Assembly (NCBI RefSeq): GCF_017652985.1
Contig: NZ_JAGGDJ010000048.1
Span: 1 to 43,080, forward strand
Source: Paenibacillus artemisiicola
GTDB lineage: Bacteria > Bacillota > Bacilli > Paenibacillales > Paenibacillaceae
Direction of reading: 5' to 3'
DNA length: 43,080 nucleotides
The notes below the pieces were generated by a model, which saw nothing but the letters and a program-made list of their open reading frames with translations, was not told where the DNA came from and made no database searches. Below are positions 33,163-40,781 of this stretch, in pieces. Every line of letters starts with the position of its first letter. Within the stretch, counting starts at the first letter, position 1. The position numbers and the translations under genes are program-made.

Positions 33163-33870
33163 TCAGCAAGGCGGAGTGGGCATGTCGGGGCCGTAGGCGA
33201 CGCGGAAGCCGTCTCTGGCTTTGTTGGGCAGGGACGGCGTGGAGACGATGCGGCCGTTCTGCGCCATGACGCCCCGGTTGCGCCGCTTGAAGCAGGGACG
33301 CTTGCCGTTCAGCCTGCTGCCGAAGAAGGCGGTCCGTCCGTAATTCGCCAGCGGCGCCGTCGCGAACCCGACCGTGGGCGCCTCCAAAATCCATTCCGCC
33401 GAGGAAGCCGGGCCGGCATAGGCTTGAACCGTCTTGAACGTCCAGCCTTTCGTCCGGTTCCGGAGCAGAATCCGCCACTTGCCGCCGCGCAGTTTCGTGA
33501 TTTGGGCAAACATCGCGTCGCCCGGCGCGACGGGCCGGGGGATCCGCGTCTCGTAGGCGGGCAGAATCTCCCACCACGGATAGTAGCTCGCCTTGCCGTT
33601 CTCGATACCGTGCGCGGTTCCCGTTTGGATCAAGAACGGATTGTCGAAGCCGTCGATCCCGATCCAAGCGGACGAATAGCGGTTTCCTTTGGCCGATTTC
33701 ACGCGGGGCACCGCCCAATAGCCCGAAACGCGGCGATACGCGCCTCGGTTCCCGCTGATCGCGTAGCCCGACCAGTTCTCCGCCCGCCACCCCGGCGGAA
33801 TCTTCACCGGGCGCGGCTGTAGGAAGGTCGATCGTTTTCGCGGCGCGGATCCTCTTCGGATGTTGTTCAA
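33163..33870 (-). CDS. G1 (eqolisin) family glutamic peptidase
   Basis: The best start is TTG (complement of 33868-33870), eight bases after a perfect AGGAGG (33879-33884 complement); the frame is open upstream without such a site. The 235-residue product shows the peptidase G1 pattern: NWSGYAI, SGYWAVPRV, SSAWIGIDG, the expected catalytic Gln82 in LIQTGT, YYPWWEILP, and SSAEWILEAPT holding the candidate catalytic Glu (159 or 163). Family members use a Gln/Glu pair and were first described from acid-secreting fungi. No signal peptide is present and the N-terminus is basic, so location is unclear; two Cys are present (193 and 235). Confidence 0.87.
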   Translation of the reverse strand: MNNIRRGSAPRKRSTFLQPRPVKIPPGWRAENWSGYAISGNRGAYRRVSGYWAVPRVKSAKGNRYSSAWIGIDGFDNPFLIQTGTAHGIENGKASYYPWWEILPAYETRIPRPVAPGDAMFAQITKLRGGKWRILLRNRTKGWTFKTVQAYAGPASSAEWILEAPTVGFATAPLANYGRTAFFGSRLNGKRPCFKRRNRGVMAQNGRIVSTPSLPNKARDGFRVAYGPDMPTPPC

Positions 33871-34113
33871 TCGCCGAACCTCCTGTACGTTGTCATTACG
33901 TCCAGCGTATTCCCGCGCGCCGCGGGTTGTCACGGCCGTCTAAGGTCCGGCGCTCGGGAGACGCGTCCGCCGCCGGACCGCCTGCCGAACCGGACCGATG
34001 CCCGATTGGGGCTTTCGACTTCGCGGGCGGAATGCTACCATGTAGAGGAATGAAGCCGAAATTTGCCAAACCTTTACGAAACCGAAATCGATCGTGGAGA
34101 GGGGAAATCGCGC

Positions 34114-35154
34114 ATGCAGGCATTGATTTACGAAGGACCGCGGGAGATGGTGCTCCGGGAGACGGAGAAGCCGGTCCCGGGCGAGGACGAGCTGCTCATA
34201 CGCGTGGCGTACTCCGGCATTTGCGGGTCGGAGCTCAGCGGGTATCTGGGCAAAAATTCGCTCCGCAAGCCGCCGATGATTTTCGGCCATGAATTCTCCG
34301 GCACGATCGCCGCCATCGGCAGCCGGGCCGCGGCTGACGGCCGCTGGGCGTTCGGCCAGCGCGTCACGGCCAACCCGCTCGTCACGTGCGGGCAATGCGA
34401 GCCGTGCGTCACCGGCCGGCAGCAGCTGTGCGCGTCGCGGAAGCTGCTGTCCGCCGCGCTGCCCGGCAGCAACGCGGAGTACGTGAAGCTGCCGGCCGCG
34501 TTCGTCTATCCCGTGCCGGATGCGGTGACGCTGCGGCAGGCGGCGATGACGGAGCCCGCCGCCTGCGCGATCCGCGCGGCGGAGCTGGCCGCGCCGAAGC
34601 CGTCGGATACGGTGCTCATCGTCGGCATGGGGCCGATCGGGCTGCTTACGCTGCAGGCGGTCCTGCGGCATGGCGCGCGCAGCGTCATCGCCGTCGACAT
34701 GAACGCGGAGCGGCTGGCGATCGCCGCCAAGCTCGGGGCGGCGCATACCGTATGCCCGGCGTCCGGTACGGATACGCTGGAGGAAGCGAAGCGGCTGACC
34801 GGCGGCGCCGGCGTAGACGCCGCGATCGACGCGGTCGGCGCGAGCCTGACGCGCCGGCAGTGCGTGCTCGCGTGCAAGGGCGGCGGCCGCACGGTGTTCA
34901 CGGGGCTGCACGAGGAAGAATCGGCGCTGCCGGTGAACGTGGCGATCCGGAACGAAGTGACGATGACCGGCGCGTTCGCGTATTCCGCGGCGAACTTCCG
35001 GACGGCGCTCCGGTGGATCGAAGAGGGCCGCATCGGCCTGGCCGACGGCGTGGTCGAAGCGCCGCTCCGCGAAGGCGGACGCTGGTTCGAGACGCTGCTG
35101 AAGGCGCCGGGCCACGTATCGAAAGTCTTGCTGGTGCCGGGAGGCGAAGCCTGA
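34114..35154 (+). CDS. Zinc-dependent alcohol/polyol dehydrogenase (MDR family)
   Basis: ATG 34114 follows GGAGAGGGG; 346 residues. The catalytic zinc ligands Cys37 (GICGSE), His59 and Glu60 (GHEFSG) and the structural zinc Cys92, Cys95, Cys98 and Cys106 are in place. The NAD-binding motif is VGMGPIGLLTLQAV (about 170-183). The pattern is that of sorbitol/threonine/galactitol-phosphate-type dehydrogenases. It is the first gene of a compact operon: the cupin start overlaps its stop by one base. Confidence 0.92.
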   Translation: MQALIYEGPREMVLRETEKPVPGEDELLIRVAYSGICGSELSGYLGKNSLRKPPMIFGHEFSGTIAAIGSRAAADGRWAFGQRVTANPLVTCGQCEPCVTGRQQLCASRKLLSAALPGSNAEYVKLPAAFVYPVPDAVTLRQAAMTEPAACAIRAAELAAPKPSDTVLIVGMGPIGLLTLQAVLRHGARSVIAVDMNAERLAIAAKLGAAHTVCPASGTDTLEEAKRLTGGAGVDAAIDAVGASLTRRQCVLACKGGGRTVFTGLHEEESALPVNVAIRNEVTMTGAFAYSAANFRTALRWIEEGRIGLADGVVEAPLREGGRWFETLLKAPGHVSKVLLVPGGEA

Positions 35155-35486
35155 TGCCGCGTTTTGACGAATGGCACGCGTCCGGGCCGGGGATCGAGCG
35201 GAAGATCTTCCCGCCGGGCGAGACGATCATGAGCATGATGGTGAAGCTGCGCGCCGGCGCGGTCGGCGCGGCGCATTCGCATCCGCACGAGCAGCTGACG
35301 TTCGTCGTCAGCGGGCGGCTGCAGCTGGAGATGGACGGGGCGCTGTCGGTCGCCGAAGCGGGCGAGCAGTTCGTCATTCCCGGCGGCGCGGTGCATGAAG
35401 TGACGGCGCTCGCGGACACGGTCGCCGTCGAGACGTTCACGCCGCTTCGGGCGGATCTGCTCGCGACGATTACGGACGACGAGTAA
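35154..35486 (+). CDS. Small cupin-domain protein
   Basis: The ATG overlaps the TGA of the dehydrogenase gene (TGATG). The 110-residue single-domain cupin has motif 1 HSHPHEQLTFVVSGRLQLEMDG, shown by its metal ligands in H-S-H-P-H-E-Q, and motif 2 IPGGAVHEVTAL. It probably binds one metal ion and may be an isomerase, oxygenase or sugar-binding protein; members next to sugar dehydrogenases are common. Exact function not assigned. Confidence 0.88.
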   Translation: MPRFDEWHASGPGIERKIFPPGETIMSMMVKLRAGAVGAAHSHPHEQLTFVVSGRLQLEMDGALSVAEAGEQFVIPGGAVHEVTALADTVAVETFTPLRADLLATITDDE

Positions 35487-35509
35487 GGCAGACAAGGAGC
35501 GTGAACCGC

Positions 35510-36022
35510 ATGGGCAGGACGTTTTTCATCTCGGACCATCACTTCGGCCATAAGCACATCATCGATTTCGAATCGCGGCCGTTCGCGAACGCCGAGGAGA
35601 TGGACGAGACGATGATCGCGAAGTGGAACGCGGTCGTCGGGGAAGGGGACAAGGTGTTCCATCTCGGGGACTTCTCGTTCCTGAACCGAGACCGGACCCA
35701 GGCGATCGTGGAGCGGCTGAATGGGTACAAGCATCTCATCCTCGGCAATCACGACCGGGGGCGCGGGCGGCAGTGGTGGCTGGACGCCGGCTTCGACGAG
35801 GCGAGCGAGCATCCCATCATCTATAAAGACTTCTTCTTCCTCTCGCACGAGCCGATGTACATGAACCGGCATATGCCGTACGTGAACGTTCACGGCCACA
35901 TCCACGGGCAAAAATACGAGGGCGTCCACCACTTCAACGTCTGCGTGGAGCACTGGGATTACACGCCGCTTACGTTCGAGCAGATCCGCGACGCCGTCGT
36001 GCCGGGCGAGGAGCAGGCATGA
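35510..36022 (+). CDS. Calcineurin-like metallophosphoesterase
   Basis: ATG 35510 lies ten bases after AAGGAG, so it is chosen over GTG 35501, which has no spacing. The 170-residue protein has the metal-binding motifs ISDHHFGHKH (Asp9, His11), HLGDFSF, LGNHDRG, LSHEPM and VNVHGHIHG. It belongs to the short YfcE/phage-phosphoesterase-like group that acts on phosphodiesters or phosphomonoesters. The next gene starts inside its stop codon (ATGA). Confidence 0.92.
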   Translation: MGRTFFISDHHFGHKHIIDFESRPFANAEEMDETMIAKWNAVVGEGDKVFHLGDFSFLNRDRTQAIVERLNGYKHLILGNHDRGRGRQWWLDAGFDEASEHPIIYKDFFFLSHEPMYMNRHMPYVNVHGHIHGQKYEGVHHFNVCVEHWDYTPLTFEQIRDAVVPGEEQA

Positions 36023-36495
36023 GGGTCGTGTACGCGGGCAGCTTCGACCCCATCACGCTCGGGCATATCTCGGTCATCGAACGGGCCGGCACGCTGTTCG
36101 ACGAGGTGCACGTCCTCATCGCGAACAACCGGAGCAAGAAGCATTACTTCGATCTCGCGCAGCGCACGGGGCTCGTGGAGCTGTCGACCGCCCACGTGAC
36201 GAACGCGGTCGTCGTGCCGTTCGAGGGCATCGTGGCGGACTATGTCAACGCGAACGCCGTGAAGGCCGTCATCCGGGGCATCCGCAACTCCACGGACCTC
36301 GAGTACGAGCTGCAGCTGGAGCAGTACATGCGCACCGCGACGACGGCGGACACCGTCTACCTGTCGCCGTATCTCAAGGACATCCAGACCAGCAGCTCGC
36401 TCGTGCGGATGTTCATCCAGTCGAACAAGACCGAGCTGGCGCAGACCTTCATGCATCCGGACGCGTACGCGAAAATGGTGACGTTCGCGAAGTAG
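36019..36495 (+). CDS. CoaD-like nucleotidyltransferase (phosphopantetheine adenylyltransferase family)
   Basis: The 158-residue protein has the CoaD fold signatures: YAGSFDPITLGH with the catalytic His16, LIANNRSKKHYF, VPFEGIVADYVN, VIRGIRNSTDLEYELQLEQ and TSSSLVRMF. CoaD makes dephospho-CoA from 4'-phosphopantetheine and ATP. It diverges from typical CoaD at several places (for example TLGH rather than TNGH and no C-terminal PPEVEEAL), and its operon is not the usual coaD setting, so it may be a paralogue with another nucleotidyl-transfer role. Its ATG overlaps the preceding stop. Confidence 0.8.
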   Translation: MRVVYAGSFDPITLGHISVIERAGTLFDEVHVLIANNRSKKHYFDLAQRTGLVELSTAHVTNAVVVPFEGIVADYVNANAVKAVIRGIRNSTDLEYELQLEQYMRTATTADTVYLSPYLKDIQTSSSLVRMFIQSNKTELAQTFMHPDAYAKMVTFAK

Positions 36496-36527
36496 GCGAA
36501 GCGGCCGCGCGAATATCCCGATGCGGG

Positions 36528-36556
36528 TTGCCTGCGGCCCCCCCGGACGGTATAAT
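36528..36556 (+). promoter_or_regulatory. Promoter of the ZTP riboswitch-folD transcript
   Basis: TTGCCT (36528-36533) and a perfect TATAAT (36551-36556) are 17 bp apart. The predicted start, near 36563, lies just before the riboswitch aptamer. Confidence 0.8.
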
Positions 36557-36573
36557 ACAACCATCGATTCAAA

Positions 36574-36682
36574 AAGCGCGTGTGACTGGCGTAACGCGGG
36601 GAACCGCGGGGGAGCACGGAACGCTTATACGGCCGTACGCCTGGGCAGAGGTAAGGGGATTCGTCCCCTTGCCTCTTTCTGT
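36574..36682 (+). ncRNA. ZTP (pfl) riboswitch with terminator
   Basis: The aptamer (about 36574-36648) contains the conserved pfl blocks GTGACTGGCG, GGGGAACC, CGGGGGAGC and CGCCTGGGC in the usual order. It is followed by an intrinsic terminator (36647-36659 paired with 36664-36676, loop TTCG, then T-rich). ZTP/ZMP, which builds up when 10-formyltetrahydrofolate is short, binds this class and turns expression on. Its 3' strand overlaps the start of the terminator stem, giving the switch. The downstream gene folD fits exactly. Confidence 0.92.
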
Positions 36683-36716
36683 TGTAGGGGACCATTACGC
36701 GAGAGGATGAGGGAGC

Positions 36717-37565
36717 ATGACGCATTCGGAAACGTTGGTATTGGACGGCGGCGCGGTCGCGGACCGCATCAGAGAAGGACTCGCGCCGCGCATCGCGCGG
36801 CTGAAGGAGCGGGGCGTCGTTCCGTGTCTCGCGACCGTGCTGGTCGGGGACGACCCGGCATCCGCCACGTACGTGCGGATGAAAGGCAACGCGTGCAAGC
36901 GGCTCGGCATCGCGTCGATCCGCGTGGAGCTGCCCGCGGCGACGACGACGGAAGAGCTGGTCGCGGCCATCCGGGGATTGAACGGCGATGCCGCGGTGCA
37001 CGGCATTCTGCTGCAGCATCCCGTGCCGCCGCACATCGACGAGCGGGCGGCGTTCGAAGCGATCGCCGCCCAGAAGGACGTCGACGGCGTGACGACGCTC
37101 GGCTACGCGCGGACCGCGTTCGGCCTGGCGGACTTTCCCTGCTGCACGCCGGCGGCGATCATGGCGATTCTGGCGCACTACGAGCTGCCCGTAAGCGGCC
37201 GCCATGCCGTCGTCATCGGCCGCAGCCCGATCCTCGGCAAGCCCGTCTCGGCGATGCTGCTGAACGCGGACGCGACGGTGACGACCTGCCATTCGCGCAC
37301 GGCCGATCTGCCGGCCATCGTCCGGCTCGCGGACATCGTGGTCGCCGCCGTCGGCAAGCCGAAGTTCGTGCGGGGCGACTGGATCAAGCCGGGCGCCGTC
37401 GTGCTCGACGCCGGCTACAATCCCGGCAACGTCGGGGACGTCGATTACGCGGCGTGCGCGGCCCATGCCTCCGCCATTACGCCGGTGCCGGCGGGCGTCG
37501 GGCCGGTCACGATCGCGACGCTGCTGAAGCATACGGTGGACGCGGCGGAGAAGTTCGGCGCGTAG
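36717..37565 (+). CDS. folD: Bifunctional methylenetetrahydrofolate dehydrogenase/cyclohydrolase
   Basis: The 282-residue protein begins at ATG 36717 after GGATGAGGGA. It has YVRMKGNACK with the catalytic Lys56, HGILLQHPVPPH, KDVDGVT, the NADP-binding VIGRSPILGKPVSAML and TPVPAGVGPVTIATLLKHTV at the C-terminus. FolD converts 5,10-methylene- to 10-formyl-tetrahydrofolate for purine and fMet synthesis. It lies directly under a ZTP riboswitch, so its expression should rise when 10-formyl-folate is short. A strong terminator follows, so it is a single-gene transcript. Confidence 0.96.
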   Translation: MTHSETLVLDGGAVADRIREGLAPRIARLKERGVVPCLATVLVGDDPASATYVRMKGNACKRLGIASIRVELPAATTTEELVAAIRGLNGDAAVHGILLQHPVPPHIDERAAFEAIAAQKDVDGVTTLGYARTAFGLADFPCCTPAAIMAILAHYELPVSGRHAVVIGRSPILGKPVSAMLLNADATVTTCHSRTADLPAIVRLADIVVAAVGKPKFVRGDWIKPGAVVLDAGYNPGNVGDVDYAACAAHASAITPVPAGVGPVTIATLLKHTVDAAEKFGA

Positions 37566-37595
37566 CGCGATCCTCGGGGCCGCGCGGCAAACGAA

Positions 37596-37638
37596 GGGCC
37601 GTCCCGCAAGCGAATCCGCTTGCGGGACGGCCCTTTTT
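37596..37638 (+). terminator. Intrinsic terminator after folD
   Basis: A perfect 17-bp stem (37596-37612 with 37617-37633), loop AATC and five T. Confidence 0.95.
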
Positions 37639-37742
37639 GGATGAAACGCCGCGTTCGGGAGCCGTGGGGCTGCCCGCCGCGCCGAGGCATCCGGTTCTTT
37701 CCGAGGCGGCTTGCTCCGCGCCGGATTACCGTCCGCACCGGA

Positions 37743-38375
37743 TTACCGCCGGCACGCCCATCGCGCGCCGTTCAGCAGCAGCCGGCGGTACGGCTCGGGC
37801 CGGAAGGAAGGGGCATGGTGGCCCGGCTGCAGGTAGACGACCCGGCCGAGGCCGTAGTCGCGCGCCCAGCCCGCCGGGCAGCGTTCGCCCTCGAAGTCGT
37901 AGGCGAGGAACACGTCCAGCTCGGCCAGCGGATCGAGCTCGAACCGGTACGGCTCCTCCTCGAGCGGGAATTCGCCGACGCCGCCCAGGATCGGGTGCTC
38001 CTCCGCGGGGCGGTAGACGAGCGGCTGATAAGGCGGATGCCCGGTGAACCGGGCGCCGATCAGCTGCCGCAGCTCCGGGCTGCGCTGGAGCGAGATGCCG
38101 TTATGCACGACGAGCAGTCCGCCGCCGCCCGCGACGTAGCGCAGCAGGCCCGCCGTCTGCGCCGGCGTCGGCGTCCGGTCCCAGCAGTCCGCGTAGGAGA
38201 TGCACAGCGGATGCTCCGCGTGATCGAGCCGGCTCAGGGCGTCGTAATCCTCGGTCGCCTCCAGCGCGAATTCGGGGCCGAGCGCGGCGTCCAGCTCGGC
38301 GCGCGCCGGCTCCAGCGGATGCCACGGCGCCGCCGCGAAGTCGCCGAGCAGCAGCGTGCGTACGGGTTCGTTCAT
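37743..38375 (-). CDS. ThuA-like (trehalose-utilisation family) protein
   Basis: The start is the ATG complementary to 38373-38375 after GAGGAGG, which overlaps the stop of the SDR gene; the frame is open far upstream but antisense to that gene. The 210-residue protein has the ThuA/GATase1-like fold: TEDYDALSRLDHAEHPLCIS, GLLRYVAGGGGLLVVHNG, HPPYQPLVYRPAEEHPI and GLGRVVYLQPGHHAPSF near the end. The family is linked to disaccharide use, but biochemical function is mostly unknown. It is the second gene of a two-gene operon with the SDR. Confidence 0.88.
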   Translation of the reverse strand: MNEPVRTLLLGDFAAAPWHPLEPARAELDAALGPEFALEATEDYDALSRLDHAEHPLCISYADCWDRTPTPAQTAGLLRYVAGGGGLLVVHNGISLQRSPELRQLIGARFTGHPPYQPLVYRPAEEHPILGGVGEFPLEEEPYRFELDPLAELDVFLAYDFEGERCPAGWARDYGLGRVVYLQPGHHAPSFRPEPYRRLLLNGARWACRR

Positions 38376-38389
38376 CTTCGTCGTCCTCC

Positions 38390-39115
38390 TCACCATGGCA
38401 GCTCGCGGCCGGTATCCGCTTCGAGGTACAGGGGCAATTCGCGCAGCTCGCCGCCGCGTTCCGCGACGCGGGCGAGCAGCTGCGCGGCCGCTTCCCGCGG
38501 CGTGTACGTGCCGGCGTCGTTCCACGTGCCGCTCATCGACGTCTTCACCCAGCCGGGGTGGAGCAGCAGCACGCGGCCGCCATCCGGACGGATCTTGTTG
38601 TGGACGATGGTCGAGCCCATGTTGAGCGCGGCCTTGGCCATGCAGTAGCCGAACCAGGCGTCGCGGTGGCTCTGGCCGAGGCTGCCCGCTTCGGACGAGA
38701 CGTTCACGATCAGCTTGCCGCCGTTCATGACGGGCGCAAGCAGCGCGTTCGCCATGCGGATCGCGCCGAGCGCGGTGACGTTGTACACCCGCTGCATGTC
38801 GGCGAAGTCGAGCTCGTCCGCGACGGTGCTGCCGGTGTCGCCGAGCAGCGCGGCGTTGTTGATCAGCAGGTCCAGCTCGGGCGTCAGAGCGGCGAGCCAT
38901 TCCGCAAACGCTTTCACGCTGTCGTCGCTTCCGACGTCCAGGCGGGAGGCGTGCAGCCGATTCGGATAGATCGCCGACAGCCGCTCCAGCTCGGGATTGG
39001 GATGGACGATACCGCCCGCGTAGACGGTGCAGCCCGATTCCAACAGGGCAATCGCCAGTTCCAGCCCGATTCCGCGGTCGGTGCCGGTAATGCAAACGTG
39101 CCGGTAATGCGGCAT
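38390..39115 (-). CDS. Short-chain dehydrogenase/reductase
   Basis: ATG 39115 is six bases after GGAGGGA, which is preferred to the in-frame ATG at 39130. The 241-residue SDR has the NAD(P) motif TGTDRGIG (10-17), LDVGSDD, LINNAAL, the catalytic Ser in VNVSSEAG and Tyr167/Lys171 in GYCMAKAAL, then HPGWVKTSM. It oxidises or reduces an alcohol/ketone substrate that cannot be predicted. The ThuA-like gene follows by 14 bases and its ribosome binding site overlaps this stop, so the pair likely acts together on a sugar-type substrate. Confidence 0.92.
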   Translation of the reverse strand: MPHYRHVCITGTDRGIGLELAIALLESGCTVYAGGIVHPNPELERLSAIYPNRLHASRLDVGSDDSVKAFAEWLAALTPELDLLINNAALLGDTGSTVADELDFADMQRVYNVTALGAIRMANALLAPVMNGGKLIVNVSSEAGSLGQSHRDAWFGYCMAKAALNMGSTIVHNKIRPDGGRVLLLHPGWVKTSMSGTWNDAGTYTPREAAAQLLARVAERGGELRELPLYLEADTGRELPW

Positions 39116-39338
39116 AAGCAGTCCCTCCATAGGTTCGAATTAAGGATGCCGTGCTTCTCGCGCGATCGCTTCGTTGTCTAAGCCCCATTATAGAGGCGAG
39201 GCGGCGAGGCGGCAATCCGTCCGGGCGAACGAGCTTCGGCGCATCGGGCGTGTCGCGGCGCAGCGCCCCTCGGTCCGGACGCCAAAATCCGGCAGCCGGC
39301 AGCTTGAGGTTGACGCCGGCGGCGGCGCCTGTTAGGAT

Positions 39339-39361
39339 TTAATAGTAATTATTACGATTAA
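39339..39361 (+). promoter_or_regulatory. Zur-like operator before the COG0523 GTPase
   Basis: TTAATAGTAAT-T-ATTACGATTAA is a near-perfect palindrome (one mismatch) that follows the Bacillus Zur box pattern ATCGTAATNATTACGAT. It lies 134 bp before the GTPase start. The 379-bp gap 39116-39494 holds nothing else that I recognise. Confidence 0.8.
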
Positions 39362-39494
39362 GGCGCGGGCTAAGAGCGCCGTTCCGTTTCGGCCTTTGCC
39401 CGCCGCCCCGATCGAATAATGACGCGCATGCAATTGCCTTGGCGGCTGCATGTCTCCAGATCGTAAAATTTACATAGGAAAGCAGGGAGAATCC

Positions 39495-40715
39495 ATGAAC
39501 CAACAAACCCTTGAGCGCCGAATTCCGGTCACCGTCCTGAGCGGCTACCTCGGCTCCGGCAAGACGACGCTGCTGAACCACGTGCTGCAAAACCGCGACG
39601 GTCTCCGCGTGGCCGTCATCGTCAACGATTTGAGCGAGGTGAACATCGACGCCGCGCTCGTCAAAGACGGCGGCGGGCTGTCGCGGACGGACGAGAAGCT
39701 GGTGGAGATGTCCAACGGCTGCATCTGCTGCACGCTGCGCGAGGACTTGCTGCGGGAGGTGGAGCAGCTCGCGAAGGATGGGCGCTTCGACTATATCCTT
39801 ATCGAGTCGACGGGCGTCGGCGAACCGGTTCCCGTCGCGCAAACCTTCACGTACGTGGACGAGGAACAGGGCATCGACCTGTCGCGCTATTGCCGGCTCG
39901 ACTGCATGGTGACGGTCGTGGACGCGTACCGGTTCTGGCACGATTATTCCTCCGGCGAATCGCTGCTCGCCCGCGGCCAGCACGTCGGCGATGACGATGC
40001 GCGGGAGGTGGTCGACCTGCTGATCGACCAGATCGAATTTTGCGACGTGCTCGTCCTGAACAAATGCGACTTAATGGACGAAGCGGACCTGGCGGAGCTG
40101 GAGGGCGTGCTGCGGAAGCTGCAGCCGCGGGCGAAGCTGATCCGCGCCAGCCATGGACGCGTGGCCCCGTCGGACATCCTGGACACGGGGCTGTTCGACT
40201 TCGAGGCAGCCAGCCTGTCGGCCGGCTGGATCCGCGAAATGGAGAAGCAGCTCCACGTGCCGGAGACGGAGGAATACGGCATCGCGTCGTTCGTCTACGA
40301 GCGCGTCCGGCCGTTCCATCCCGAGCGCCTCTACCGCTGGATGAGCCGCTGGCCGGAGGAGATCGTGCGGGCGAAGGGCATCGTGTGGCTCGCCACCCGG
40401 AACGCGATGGGCCAAAGCTTGAGCCAGGCGGGGCCGTCCATTCATTTCGGCCCGTCGGGCTGCTGGATCGCGGCGCTGCCCGAAGCGGAGCGGCGGGCGA
40501 TCCTGCGGGAGGAGCCGGAAGCGGCCGCGCGGTGGCACGCCGAGCACGGCGACCGGATCAACAAGCTCGTCTTCATCGGCATCGGCATGGACCGGGCGGG
40601 CATCGCGGACGGGCTCGACGCGTGCCTGCTGACCGACGCGGAGATGAAGCGGGATTGGAGCCGGTTCGCGGACCGGCTGCCGAACGCGGCGCCGGAGCAG
40701 CACGGCTTGCATTAA
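39495..40715 (+). CDS. zagA: COG0523 zinc metallochaperone GTPase (ZagA/YciC-like)
   Basis: ATG 39495 follows CAGGGAGA; 406 residues, the usual length. The P-loop is GYLGSGKT (17-24), followed by the COG0523 metal motif GCICC (Cys76, Cys78, Cys79), ESTGVGEP, NKCD for guanine binding and a C-terminal CobW_C domain. Such GTPases deliver zinc to enzymes during zinc shortage; B. subtilis ZagA (YciC) is under Zur and supports the folate enzyme FolE. A Zur-like box upstream agrees. There is no His-rich stretch as in some homologues. Confidence 0.92.
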   Translation: MNQQTLERRIPVTVLSGYLGSGKTTLLNHVLQNRDGLRVAVIVNDLSEVNIDAALVKDGGGLSRTDEKLVEMSNGCICCTLREDLLREVEQLAKDGRFDYILIESTGVGEPVPVAQTFTYVDEEQGIDLSRYCRLDCMVTVVDAYRFWHDYSSGESLLARGQHVGDDDAREVVDLLIDQIEFCDVLVLNKCDLMDEADLAELEGVLRKLQPRAKLIRASHGRVAPSDILDTGLFDFEAASLSAGWIREMEKQLHVPETEEYGIASFVYERVRPFHPERLYRWMSRWPEEIVRAKGIVWLATRNAMGQSLSQAGPSIHFGPSGCWIAALPEAERRAILREEPEAAARWHAEHGDRINKLVFIGIGMDRAGIADGLDACLLTDAEMKRDWSRFADRLPNAAPEQHGLH

Positions 40716-40718
40716 GAC

Positions 40719-40756
40719 AAGAGCCGGCCCGCCGATCGTCGGCGGGCCGGCTCTTC
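40719..40756 (+). terminator. Hairpin between zagA and the convergent secreted-protein gene
   Basis: A perfect 17-bp stem (40719-40735 with 40739-40755) with a three-base loop. T runs are short on both sides, so it is probably a bidirectional but T-poor terminator. Confidence 0.7.
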
Positions 40757-40781
40757 CAATCAAGGGGCGTTCTCTCGCCGC

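Noticed and set aside
38376..39215. Upstream extension of the ThuA-like frame to 490 residues
   Set aside because: It runs in another frame of the SDR gene; the ATG at 38375 has a strong binding site.
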